Source of the DNA: Desulfomonilia bacterium
Lineage (GTDB): Bacteria > Desulfobacterota > Desulfomonilia > UBA1062
Direction of reading: 5' to 3'
Length of the DNA: 34,462 nucleotides
NCBI GenBank assembly: GCA_036567785.1
Contig: DATCTV010000044.1
Coordinates: forward strand, 1 to 34,462
The notes under the pieces were generated by a model. It had not been told where the DNA came from. It worked only from the letters and a program-made list of their open reading frames with translations, and made no database searches. A program made the position numbers and the translations under genes. Below are positions 25,697 to 33,313 of this stretch, in pieces. Position 1 is the stretch's first letter, and every line of letters starts with the position of its first letter.

Positions 25697-26704
25697 ATGG
25701 CTGAAGGTATGAGCTGGTCAGTAACTGATGGTGACAAATTAACACAGGCGGAAATATACGGCGAAGTTCTCGCACAGCTTGGAGATAAATATTCAAACAT
25801 AGTGGCAATTACTGCGGACCTTGCAAGCTCCACAAAGATTGGACGATTCGGTAAAAAATTTCCTGCACAGTTTATCAATGTAGGCATCGCCGAAAACACC
25901 ATGTTCGGCATGGCGGCAGGCCTTGCACAGTCAGGCATGTTGCCGGTTGTATCTACGATGGCTGCTTTCGCATCGCTCAGGAGCGCAGAGCAGGTAAGGA
26001 CCGACATCTGCTATCAGAAGCTCAATGTCAAAATAATAGCAACACATGCGGGCATTTCATTCGGGCAGGCAGGTTCGACTCACCACTGCACGGAAGACCT
26101 TGCAGTGATGCGCTCTTTTCCGAACATGACGGTTATCGCACCTGCCGACGGTTTTGAGACGGGTAATGCGGTTGTTGCGGCAATGGAGATTGACGGCCCT
26201 GTTTATATAAGGATTGGCCGTGGTTTTGAACCTCCTGTCTACAAGACTCAGGACTATGATTACAAGATAGGCAAGGCGATCAAGATGAGGGACGGCAAGG
26301 ACATCACCCTTATCGCCTGCGGAGTCGGGGTGCTTCAGAGCATGAGGGCCGCCGAGGTATTGAAGTCCCAGGGGCTTGAGGCAAGGGTTATCAACATGCA
26401 TACGATAAAGCCGATAGACAAGGATGCGATTCTTGAGGCTGTCACGGAAACGCGGCGCATAATAACGGTAGAGGATCACAGCATCATGGGTGGTCTGGGT
26501 TCAGCTGTCGCTGAAGTCATAGTCGAAAGCGGCAAGGCCTGCGCTTTCAAACGTCTGGGAGTACCCGATGTTTTCGCAATAGTCGGCTACCCGGAGGACC
26601 TCTACCATTACTACAAGTTCGATGCCGACGGAATAGTCGAGACGGTCGGCGCCCTTCTCAAGATGGAAATCGAAGAGGATGAGAACTGGGAAGACGAGGC
26701 ATAA
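25697..26704 (+). CDS. Transketolase, C-terminal (pyrimidine-binding) subunit
   Basis: The 335-residue second half carries the catalytic glutamate in GIAENTMFGMAAG (E66), which activates thiamine diphosphate, and the C-terminal transketolase domain (VEDHSIMGGLGSAVAEVI). It pairs with the N-terminal subunit. TAGGAGG precedes the ATG. Relatives in the same superfamily (1-deoxyxylulose-5-phosphate synthase, pyruvate dehydrogenase beta) are less likely because both halves match split transketolases. Confidence 0.95.
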   Translation: MAEGMSWSVTDGDKLTQAEIYGEVLAQLGDKYSNIVAITADLASSTKIGRFGKKFPAQFINVGIAENTMFGMAAGLAQSGMLPVVSTMAAFASLRSAEQVRTDICYQKLNVKIIATHAGISFGQAGSTHHCTEDLAVMRSFPNMTVIAPADGFETGNAVVAAMEIDGPVYIRIGRGFEPPVYKTQDYDYKIGKAIKMRDGKDITLIACGVGVLQSMRAAEVLKSQGLEARVINMHTIKPIDKDAILEAVTETRRIITVEDHSIMGGLGSAVAEVIVESGKACAFKRLGVPDVFAIVGYPEDLYHYYKFDADGIVETVGALLKMEIEEDENWEDEA

Positions 26705-26716
26705 AGGAGAACTCAT

Positions 26717-27505
26717 ATGGCAGATAAAGTAATGCTGACAAACCGGATTGTACTCCGGTCTATCATGCCCTTGTTCAAGGTTCTTTATGAAGCCGACTAC
26801 ATGTCAGTGAGGAAGCTCCTTGGAAAATATGACGGCGTGATCCAGTTCTGCATCAAAGGGACTGATACCGGTGCGTACCTGGAATTTAAAAACGGAGGCC
26901 TGGAAGTGCTTCAGGGTATTCATCCTAATCCAGATGTGGTTCTTCCATTCAAACACGCCGCAGGCATGAACGCGCTTTTCACGGGCGGGGTTCCTGCTTT
27001 CGGCGGATTTCCTAAAGGGCTTTACAAGATAACCCTTGTCGGAAAGCTCCTTTTACTGATGCTCGGACTGCTCCTTCTGATGCCGAACGTCAATCCGAAA
27101 GAGCCTGCAAAGCGTGAACTCAAGGTGAAGATGATCATGTACATGATTACGAACGCTCTTTCTCAGCTTAACAAGGGCGGAGACGAGGACATGATGGTCT
27201 GGACAGGCAAGCAGCCCGACAGGATATATCAGATGTCGGTCGACCCGGATGGTCCTGCGGCATATCTCAGGATAAAGGGCGGAAAGACAAAGGCCGGCCA
27301 CGGCAAGTATACGCGCAAGGCCCCGTTTGTCCATATGCGTTTTAACGGCATAGAAGGCGCCTACAAAGTGCTCGGTGAAAGCAAGGATACCGTCAGTGCA
27401 ACATCAGACGGCGACATCAAGCTCGAAGGCTCACCGGAATATGCAGGTGTTATGGGCAGCTTCATGATGCGCATACAGGACATGCTGATGCCCCCGAAAA
27501 AATAG
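26717..27505 (+). CDS. SCP2-like lipid-binding domain protein (tandem)
   Basis: The 262-residue protein appears to hold two related halves. Residues about 38-95 (VIQFCIKGTDTGAYLEFKNGG, PDVVLPFK) and about 170-262 (RIYQMSVDPDGPAAYLRIKGG, VHMRFNGIEGAYKVL) both follow the sterol-carrier-protein-2 pattern. A leucine-rich hydrophobic segment (LLLLMLGLLLLM) lies between them. I infer lipid or acyl binding and know no exact function. It is 12 bases behind the transketolase C-subunit with AAAGGAG, and the operon ends at a strong terminator after it. Confidence 0.65.
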   Translation: MADKVMLTNRIVLRSIMPLFKVLYEADYMSVRKLLGKYDGVIQFCIKGTDTGAYLEFKNGGLEVLQGIHPNPDVVLPFKHAAGMNALFTGGVPAFGGFPKGLYKITLVGKLLLLMLGLLLLMPNVNPKEPAKRELKVKMIMYMITNALSQLNKGGDEDMMVWTGKQPDRIYQMSVDPDGPAAYLRIKGGKTKAGHGKYTRKAPFVHMRFNGIEGAYKVLGESKDTVSATSDGDIKLEGSPEYAGVMGSFMMRIQDMLMPPKK

Positions 27506-27553
27506 AAGGACCGGAAAAAGAGACTTAAGAAAACTTACTGGATTAAAAAAAAG

Positions 27554-27587
27554 AAAGGCCTCAACAGTTTCCTGTTGAGGCCTTTTT
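27554..27587. terminator. Strong intrinsic terminator after the transketolase operon
   Basis: AAAGGCCTCAACAG and CTGTTGAGGCCTTT pair perfectly over 14 bases around a four-base loop, followed by TTTTTCAT on the forward strand. The A-rich run before it gives a U tract on the reverse strand too, so it may serve both the transketolase operon and the convergent lipoprotein gene. Confidence 0.92.
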
Positions 27588-27631
27588 CATTATTCACTTC
27601 TCAGCCGGTAAGCTATATTTACTAGTTATTA

Positions 27632-28285
27632 CTAATTCATCGGGCCGCACTGGCTCAGGACGACATCATAATAAAATATCTTGCAGCCCTCGATGAATGA
27701 TCGGGGGGCATATCGCTTGGTGTTGTCGAGCTTCATAAGATCATAAATATTGTTTTCAGTTTTCAGGTAGAGCTTGTTCGATCCGGTCATGTTTTTAATG
27801 AGTCTTGCGTCAATGCCGTAATAGACGATTTTTTTATTGAAAGACTGCATCTCGTAAACATCGGCATTGGGGGTTACTGGAGAATTCTGGGCGTTGGACA
27901 ACAGGTATTTGCCTTTTGCCCCGCTTGTTGATGAGTCAACGATGTTGAGCGGGATTGTTGTGTCGTCGATAACGACGGCAAGTGTTGAAGGTGTTCGGAA
28001 AACATTCTTTGAATATCCGGATGAGACCAGCATGAGATAATATCTGCACGATGGGAGTTTGGGCGCCTTGTCCAGCACGCTGTCGCCGTAGAGCTTGTAG
28101 TTGCTCAGTCTCAGTATGATATCCGGATAGTCCGCGATGTACAAATCTCCGGTGCAGTATCTTCCGCCCCATGCCTTGTAGATATCAGCATTTTCGGCAT
28201 TATTCAGGATGCTCAGGGGCATGGAGCACCCCGCCTGCAGGATAAGGGCAAACAATATTACGATGATTTTGGAGGGTATCTTCAT
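27632..28285 (-). CDS. Hypothetical secreted lipoprotein
   Basis: The 217-residue protein starts with a lipoprotein signal: basic MKIPSK, a hydrophobic core, and the lipobox LQAGC with C20 as lipidation site. After that it is polar and beta-rich, with further cysteines near residues 44, 80, 201 and 213 that could form disulphides. I do not recognise the family. It stands alone between the transketolase terminator and asnB. No aspartate follows C20 (the residue is Ser), so in enterobacterial terms outer-membrane sorting would be expected. Confidence 0.75.
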   Translation of the reverse strand: MKIPSKIIVILFALILQAGCSMPLSILNNAENADIYKAWGGRYCTGDLYIADYPDIILRLSNYKLYGDSVLDKAPKLPSCRYYLMLVSSGYSKNVFRTPSTLAVVIDDTTIPLNIVDSSTSGAKGKYLLSNAQNSPVTPNADVYEMQSFNKKIVYYGIDARLIKNMTGSNKLYLKTENNIYDLMKLDNTKRYAPRSFIEGCKIFYYDVVLSQCGPMN

Positions 28286-28505
28286 ACCGGTTATTTATAG
28301 GCATATGAGAAAAATGTCATGGTTTTTTTATGGAAAAATCTGAATAAGGTATTTGTCTTGTGTACAGAATATTGGTGCAGAAGAATTCCGATACCGAATA
28401 TTTAGTCCAAATGAACTCTGATCATAAGCTGTTAATGATTTTTAACTGCAGGTTTAAAGCATTTCAGCCGATGTAGTATCTAATGCAGGTTTTCAGGAGT
28501 CAGAT

Positions 28506-30407
28506 GTGTGCGGTGTAGCGGGAATATATAAACCGACAGGTTTCACGATTGAGAACATCGAAAGGATGCTCTCAACAATGAACCACCGGGGGCCGGACGA
28601 ATACGGCACATGGGCGGGCGATGAGCTGATGCTCGGCCACAAGAGGCTTTCAATTATCGGCGTATCCTCCGGCAGGCAGCCTCTGTCCAATAATGACGGC
28701 AGCGTCGTGGTTTCGGCGAACGGCGAGATATTCAATTACATTGAACTTCGCGAAGAACTCATCAAAAAGGGCCACGTCTTCCGCACAGACTGTGATATCG
28801 AACTCATACCGCATCTTTACGATGAATACGGCCTCGCAATGTTCGAGCATATGAACGGCCAGTTCGCATTCGCCTTATGGGATGCAAAGAACAGGCGGCT
28901 TATCCTTGCCCGCGACAGGTTCGGCATAGCTCCGCTCTTCTATGCATGGAAAAATGACAGCCTGATCTTTTCATCGGAGATAAAGGCAATGCTTCCGGTT
29001 CTCGGGAAATTGAGCCTCGATTATATGGGGCTTTCGCAGGTATTCACGTTCTGGAACACGGTCGCGCCCCGCACTGTCTTTGAAGGTGTAAGCCAATTAA
29101 GGCCCGGCGAATTCATGGTCGTGGATTCATCCGGAGTAAAGAAGCAAATATACTGGGACCTCGAATTTCCCGATGCGAGCGAGCATGACATCAGGGATGA
29201 AAAAAAGGCGATAGATGGCATACGCGAACTGCTTGACTATTCAGCGTTAATAAGACTGAGGGCCGACGTGCCGGTCGGTGCATATCTGAGCGGCGGGCTC
29301 GATTCCAGCATACTCTGCCTTCTTGTGAGAAAACATGCACAGCACATGGAGACGTTTTCGGTAAGCTTCGCCGACTCCGCATACGACGAGGCGCCGTTTC
29401 AGGAGATGATGGGCAGGGCGCTCGGCACGAACCACCATGTCGAAAGGATAGGCTACCCGGATATCGGAAATGTCTTCGAAGATGTCATCTGGCATGCCGA
29501 GACTCCAGTGCTTCGCTCTGCGCCTGCACCCATGCACCGCCTTTCTGGTCTCACCAGAAACCACGGGATAAAGGTGGTACTGACGGGAGAAGGATCGGAC
29601 GAGCTTTTCGGCGGCTACGACATCTTCAAGGAAAACAGGATACGCCGCTTCTGGTCGAAATTTCCCGACTCGAAATTAAGACCGCAGCTCCTTTTCAGGC
29701 TCTACCCGTATTCGCCTGTACAGATGAAGCGCTCGGGTGCAATGCTAATATCGTTTTATAAAAAGGACATAGCCGAGACCTCGCATTTCGGGTATTCGCA
29801 TCTTCCCACATGGAGGAATACAGCAGGGATACAGTCATATTTTACAGACGAGGTCAGATACGCACTTCTTGATTACAGTCCGGTAGATGAGCTTGAGGCG
29901 CTGATTCCGGATAATTTTTACCGCTGGCATCCGCTCAACCAGGCGCAGTATCTGGAAATAAAACTTCTGCTCGCAGGCTATCTCCTGTGCTCTCAGGGCG
30001 AGCGCATGACAATGGCGCACAGCGTGGAAGGCAGATACCCGTTCCTTGACCATAATGTGGCTGAATTCGCCAACAGGATTGACCCGAAGCTCAAGCTAAA
30101 AGGATTGACGGAAAAGTATATCCTGAAGAAGGCTTTCATGGACGAGCTGCCGCGCGAGATATTTATGCGCACAAAGCAGCCCTATGGTGCACCGAACAAG
30201 GAAGGTTTCTTTGCAGATGGAAAACCCCGTGAGAATGTTGCGCAATATCTCGATACTGAAACGATAAAATCTTCCGGTATCTACAATCCGGGTATGGTGG
30301 AGGGGCTCATTAAGAAATGCGCGGAATCGTCAAGGCTGGGATTCAGGGATAACAGTGCGTTCGTAGGAATAATATCAACACAAATATTGTTGGATAAGTT
30401 TTGCTAA
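28506..30407 (+). CDS. asnB: Asparagine synthetase (glutamine-hydrolysing)
   Basis: The enzyme amidates aspartate using glutamine and ATP. The 633-residue protein starts at GTG so that cysteine is residue 2, the nucleophile exposed after Met removal (MCGVAGIYKPTG). The glutaminase domain includes NHRGPDEYG and ANGEIFNY. The synthetase domain has the PP-loop SGGLDSS at about 262-268 and VLTGEGSDELFGGYDIF. An AGGAG ribosome-binding site lies upstream. A long homologue like this could also act in cell-surface or secondary metabolism, but no such genes are adjacent. Confidence 0.93.
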   Translation: MCGVAGIYKPTGFTIENIERMLSTMNHRGPDEYGTWAGDELMLGHKRLSIIGVSSGRQPLSNNDGSVVVSANGEIFNYIELREELIKKGHVFRTDCDIELIPHLYDEYGLAMFEHMNGQFAFALWDAKNRRLILARDRFGIAPLFYAWKNDSLIFSSEIKAMLPVLGKLSLDYMGLSQVFTFWNTVAPRTVFEGVSQLRPGEFMVVDSSGVKKQIYWDLEFPDASEHDIRDEKKAIDGIRELLDYSALIRLRADVPVGAYLSGGLDSSILCLLVRKHAQHMETFSVSFADSAYDEAPFQEMMGRALGTNHHVERIGYPDIGNVFEDVIWHAETPVLRSAPAPMHRLSGLTRNHGIKVVLTGEGSDELFGGYDIFKENRIRRFWSKFPDSKLRPQLLFRLYPYSPVQMKRSGAMLISFYKKDIAETSHFGYSHLPTWRNTAGIQSYFTDEVRYALLDYSPVDELEALIPDNFYRWHPLNQAQYLEIKLLLAGYLLCSQGERMTMAHSVEGRYPFLDHNVAEFANRIDPKLKLKGLTEKYILKKAFMDELPREIFMRTKQPYGAPNKEGFFADGKPRENVAQYLDTETIKSSGIYNPGMVEGLIKKCAESSRLGFRDNSAFVGIISTQILLDKFC

Positions 30408-30412
30408 GGTGC

Positions 30413-30604
30413 AGGCAGGGCGGGATAACTTCGCATCTCTTTGATTCGGGCAGATAGCCCTCACCCTTCGGGCGCACCTTCGGTACGTCAATTTTTGTGA
30501 CGCAAAAATTTGTCGCTCCTGGCGGAAACGCTGCGACATACGTCTATGTATGCCTCGCATTTCCGCTTCGTCGCTCCTCGACCTGCCTTGTTCTGCCGCC
30601 CTGT
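30413..30604. repeat. Hairpin-rich repeat element bounded by inverted CAGGGCGG
   Basis: The outer inverted repeat is CAGGGCGG (30416-30423) with CCGCCCTG (30596-30603). Inside are AATTTTTG-TGACG-CAAAAATT and a nested GCGGAAA...CATAC-N6-GTATG...TTTCCGC hairpin, plus two copies of GTCGCTCCT. The base composition is far more GC-rich than the flanks. It looks like a REP/MITE-like intergenic repeat and could also end asnB transcription. Other copies cannot be checked within this window. Confidence 0.6.
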
Positions 30605-30649
30605 AAAAAATGAAAACAATGGGGTTTCAATGTTCAATATTTAAATGTC

Positions 30650-30771
30650 ATGACTATATATGCCTTCCCAAACAGCTTGCTACAACCGGTTTGTGATGTT
30701 ATTTAAAAGTATCAGCAATGGTTGTTTAGTACGATAACATTTTTCACTGCGTTATAGTCATAATTGGGAAG
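30650..30771. repeat. Two interleaved inverted repeats upstream of the DUF262 gene
   Basis: ATGACTATA (30650-30658) and CTTCCCAA (30664-30671) reappear inverted and in the same order as TATAGTCAT (30753-30761) and TTGGGAAG (30764-30771). Because the pairs cross (A B ... A' B'), they could form a pseudoknot or two exclusive hairpins, or bind a regulator at two sites. The right pair ends about 17 bases before the start codon. Confidence 0.5.
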
Positions 30772-30788
30772 CTTGAAGGAGAAAGAAA

Positions 30789-31907
30789 ATGGAGTCAGGA
30801 ATAGATGCTAGGATTGACAATGAACGTGCCAGAACTCAGTCTGGTGATATTGACCTAGAACCAATAACATCTGAAGATGAAGATTATGAAAGCTCACCTC
30901 CCGAGTATCAGATATCAACGTTTCCGGCAGACTACACGCTAGAAGTCCTTTATATGAAATGGAGGGCCAAAGAAATACTTATTCCAGACTTCCAGCGGGG
31001 GTTTGTATGGAAACAGGTCCAGTCTAGCAAGCTTATTGAATCGTTTCTGGTTGGATTACCGGTTCCTGCTGTGTTTCTATACACGGAGAGAAAATCTCAG
31101 AAATATTTTGTAATTGATGGGCAACAACGCTTGAAGAGCATATTCTACTTTTTTGAAGGGTATTTTGGCACACCCGAAGACGATAAGCGCAAGGTTTTCA
31201 AACTCGTAGGACTAAGCGAGAAAAGTAGATTCAATGCGAAAACATATGAAGATCTGGATCCAGAAGATCAACTACGATTAAAAAACTGTGTACTTCGATC
31301 ATTTGTAGTACAACAGCTCGATCCTAGCGATGACACAAGCATGTATCACATATTCGAACGCCTTAACACGGGAGGTACTCTTTTAACAAACCAGGAGGTC
31401 AGGAACTCTGTTTACCATGGCAACTTAATTGCTTTCTTAAATGAGATCAATGAATATGGGGCCTGGCGTAATATTCTGGGTAAACCGACACCTGATAGCC
31501 GAAAGAAGGACATCGAACTTCTAGTCCGATTCTTTGCTATGCGTGACATTGAAGCATATGAGAAACCTATGAAGGAATTCTTGTCAAAGTACATGCGGAA
31601 GAATCGAGATGCAAGTGACGAGTCCATCAAAACTGCTGGCGATCTTTTTCGTCAAACCTGCGATAAGGTATCGTCAATGCTTGGTGACAAGCCATTTCAT
31701 ATTCGTAATGGGCTAAACGCGGCCGTTTTCGATGCTGTGATGACTACTATTTCAAAGAACATATCTTCACTCCCAACTGATCTAAAAGACCGATACAAAC
31801 TACTTCTTGCAAACGCAGACTTCGATCGAGCTACTAGGGAAAGTACAACCGACAATGAGAGAGTCAAATTACGGCTTCGCAAAACAGCGGAAATACTTTT
31901 TGAGTAA
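30789..31907 (+). CDS. DUF262 (GmrS-like) domain protein
   Basis: The 372-residue protein has an acidic low-complexity N terminus (about 1-45) and a DUF262 domain with its conserved motifs IPDFQRGFVW (65-74) and IDGQQRL (109-115), then FERLNTGGTLLTNQEVRN. DUF262 is a ParB-like nucleotide-binding and hydrolysing domain found in the type IV restriction protein GmrSD and in SspE. The C-terminal HNH/DUF1524 nuclease of those proteins is not seen, so the nuclease role may belong to the HEPN protein encoded immediately downstream. AAGGAG precedes the ATG. Confidence 0.88.
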   Translation: MESGIDARIDNERARTQSGDIDLEPITSEDEDYESSPPEYQISTFPADYTLEVLYMKWRAKEILIPDFQRGFVWKQVQSSKLIESFLVGLPVPAVFLYTERKSQKYFVIDGQQRLKSIFYFFEGYFGTPEDDKRKVFKLVGLSEKSRFNAKTYEDLDPEDQLRLKNCVLRSFVVQQLDPSDDTSMYHIFERLNTGGTLLTNQEVRNSVYHGNLIAFLNEINEYGAWRNILGKPTPDSRKKDIELLVRFFAMRDIEAYEKPMKEFLSKYMRKNRDASDESIKTAGDLFRQTCDKVSSMLGDKPFHIRNGLNAAVFDAVMTTISKNISSLPTDLKDRYKLLLANADFDRATRESTTDNERVKLRLRKTAEILFE

Positions 31908-31908
31908 A

Positions 31909-32391
31909 ATGAAAATACCCAAGATTGACGAAATACTTGATTCTTGCGACAGACATCTAGTTGATACAAGTGCATCAGGAACCGAGATAGAATCCTTACT
32001 TACTAGAGCAGTTTTAGTACTTACCTGTTCCGTTTTCGAGGAAAAAATAGAATTAATGATTGCTCGAAGAGCAGACAGACTCAATGACCCAGCTATGAGC
32101 GCCTTTTTTAGGTCATGTGTCTCTGCAGTGTTCCGAAGCACCATGTCTAGTGAACTTGCTGGTCTTATGAATCGTTTTGGTCCAGATTTCAAGCGACGAT
32201 TTCTTGAACGAATGCAGGGTCACGATCGCGCAGTTACTTTCTATAATAACATTATTACAAACCGTCATGGTGTAGCTCACACGCAGAGCATTACTGTGAC
32301 ATTAAGGGAACTCCGTCAGTTTTACGAAGAAGGACACATAGTTCTTGATTTTCTTGAGGAGACAATCAACGAGACATATCCAATCGCTTAA
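31909..32391 (+). CDS. HEPN-domain ribonuclease (MAE_28990-like)
   Basis: The 160-residue helical protein carries a HEPN RNase motif R-x4-H at R119-H124 (ITNRHGVAHT), with the preceding long helices (SLLTRAVLVLTCSVFEEKIELMIARRA) typical of HEPN proteins of the MAE_28990/MAE_18760 type. HEPN proteins usually cut RNA as dimers in defence and toxin systems. The ATG at 31909 comes one base after the DUF262 stop, so expression is coupled. An upstream in-frame start at 31855 lies inside the DUF262 gene and is less likely. No independent Shine-Dalgarno is seen. Confidence 0.82.
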   Translation: MKIPKIDEILDSCDRHLVDTSASGTEIESLLTRAVLVLTCSVFEEKIELMIARRADRLNDPAMSAFFRSCVSAVFRSTMSSELAGLMNRFGPDFKRRFLERMQGHDRAVTFYNNIITNRHGVAHTQSITVTLRELRQFYEEGHIVLDFLEETINETYPIA

Positions 32392-32507
32392 CGATAAAAA
32401 GAAACCAATCGGAAAGATAACAGGAACTAGTCAGGAGGCATGAAAGGGATGCTCTTAAACAAATAACTTACAGTCATTTTAAGATAGGACATATCGATAC
32501 GCCATCA

Positions 32508-32550
32508 TTGACAACACGTGTTATAACTGATAAATGATACGTGTGAGGTG
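32508..32550 (+). promoter_or_regulatory. Promoter/operator candidate of the toxin-antitoxin pair
   Basis: TTGACA (32508-32513) is 17 bases from TAAATG (32531-32536). ACACGT (32514-32519) and ACGTGT (32539-32544) flank the spacer and -10 as an inverted repeat, a plausible autoregulatory operator. GAGGTG (32545-32550) is the ribosome-binding site of the antitoxin. Confidence 0.45.
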
Positions 32551-32554
32551 AGAA

Positions 32555-32809
32555 ATGCTTACGAAACTTACTTTAACTATTGATGACAGGGTTATCAATC
32601 AGGCCAAAAGGTTTGCCCGCAATAAAAGCAAGAGCGTATCCCGGATAGTCGAAGAGTATCTTGATAATATTTCCGAAGGAAAGGCGCATCCGGAAATTGC
32701 CGGCAAATTGAATTCTCCCATAACCGATAGTCTTCTCGGCATGTTTAAAGACAGCGGCAAGGATTATAAAAAGATGATCGAAGAGGCAATTTTGGAAAAG
32801 CATACATGA
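32555..32809 (+). CDS. Antitoxin, DUF6364 family
   Basis: The 84-residue protein starts with a ribbon-helix-helix-like segment (KLTLTIDDRVINQAKRFARNKSKSVSRIVEEYLDNI), the form expected of a DNA-binding antitoxin. It continues with a C-terminal arm that would cover the toxin. It overlaps the PIN toxin by four bases (ATGA), typical of type II toxin-antitoxin pairs. Confidence 0.85.
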   Translation: MLTKLTLTIDDRVINQAKRFARNKSKSVSRIVEEYLDNISEGKAHPEIAGKLNSPITDSLLGMFKDSGKDYKKMIEEAILEKHT

Positions 32810-33240
32810 TTAAAAAAGTCTTCATAGATGCTGACATCATTCTTGATGTTGCTCTGGCCAGGGAAAAATTCTGGGAAAGCAGCAAACTGGTTTTATCCCT
32901 TGCGGAAAACAGCAGTCTCCTGGGCTTTACTTCTTCAATAGTAATTTCGAATATCTATTATGTTCTAAGGAAAGCAGGGGGCGATAAAAACGCACGGCAA
33001 TTTATAAATAAAATGACAAAGTTCATTACAATATTGCCTGTCGATCATTCCGATGTCGTTAATGCCCTTGAATCCAAATTCAAAGATTTTGAAGATGCCC
33101 TTCAGCACTTTGCATCATTGAAGAATCGATGCGACTATATTGTGACCAGAAACACGGAAGATTATAAACATTCCAGCATAGAAGCAATTCAACCAGGAGA
33201 ACTTATCAATCTGTTTAAGGAAAAGATAGAAAGCAGATAA
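32806..33240 (+). CDS. PIN-domain toxin (VapC-like ribonuclease)
   Basis: The 144-residue PIN-domain protein begins IKKVFIDADIILDV with metal-binding D8 (and D10). It keeps the later acidic residues D97 (FEDAL) and D110 with the TRNTEDYKHS segment. PIN toxins cleave tRNA, rRNA or mRNA when the antitoxin is lost. The usual mid-sequence acidic residue is not obvious (SNIYYVL region), so one of the four ligands is uncertain. Confidence 0.87.
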   Translation: MIKKVFIDADIILDVALAREKFWESSKLVLSLAENSSLLGFTSSIVISNIYYVLRKAGGDKNARQFINKMTKFITILPVDHSDVVNALESKFKDFEDALQHFASLKNRCDYIVTRNTEDYKHSSIEAIQPGELINLFKEKIESR

Positions 33241-33260
33241 CGCTTCTAAATTGTATTAGC

Positions 33261-33278
33261 TCCGACCTGATCTGACAG
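33261..33278. repeat. Left terminal inverted repeat of the IS481 element
   Basis: This 18-base end matches the reverse complement of the window's last 18 bases at 14 of 18 positions, with an identical ATCTGACAG inner half. Confidence 0.75.
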
Positions 33279-33313
33279 CTCTCCTTTCCGAGGGGATGTT
33301 TGTACGATTAAGT

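Larger units (their letters stand above)
30408..30788. other. Intergenic region of 381 bases
   Basis: There is no credible gene here. The first half (30413-30604) is the hairpin-rich repeat element. The second half is AT-rich and holds an interleaved pair of inverted repeats (30650-30771) before the DUF262 gene, whose AAGGAG Shine-Dalgarno precedes its ATG. No convincing -35/-10 pair was found. TATAGT at 30753 could serve as a -10 element. Confidence 0.6.

Noticed and set aside
26057-26479. Reverse 140-residue open frame opposite the transketolase C-subunit
   Set aside because: It is a shadow of a conserved coding gene in a region of higher GC.
30375-30560. Reverse 61-residue open frame in the repeat element
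   Set aside because: It runs through hairpin repeats, has no ribosome-binding site, and overlaps the asnB end.
30413-30604. CRISPR array
   Set aside because: There are hairpins and one short duplicated block, but no regularly spaced direct repeats and no cas genes.
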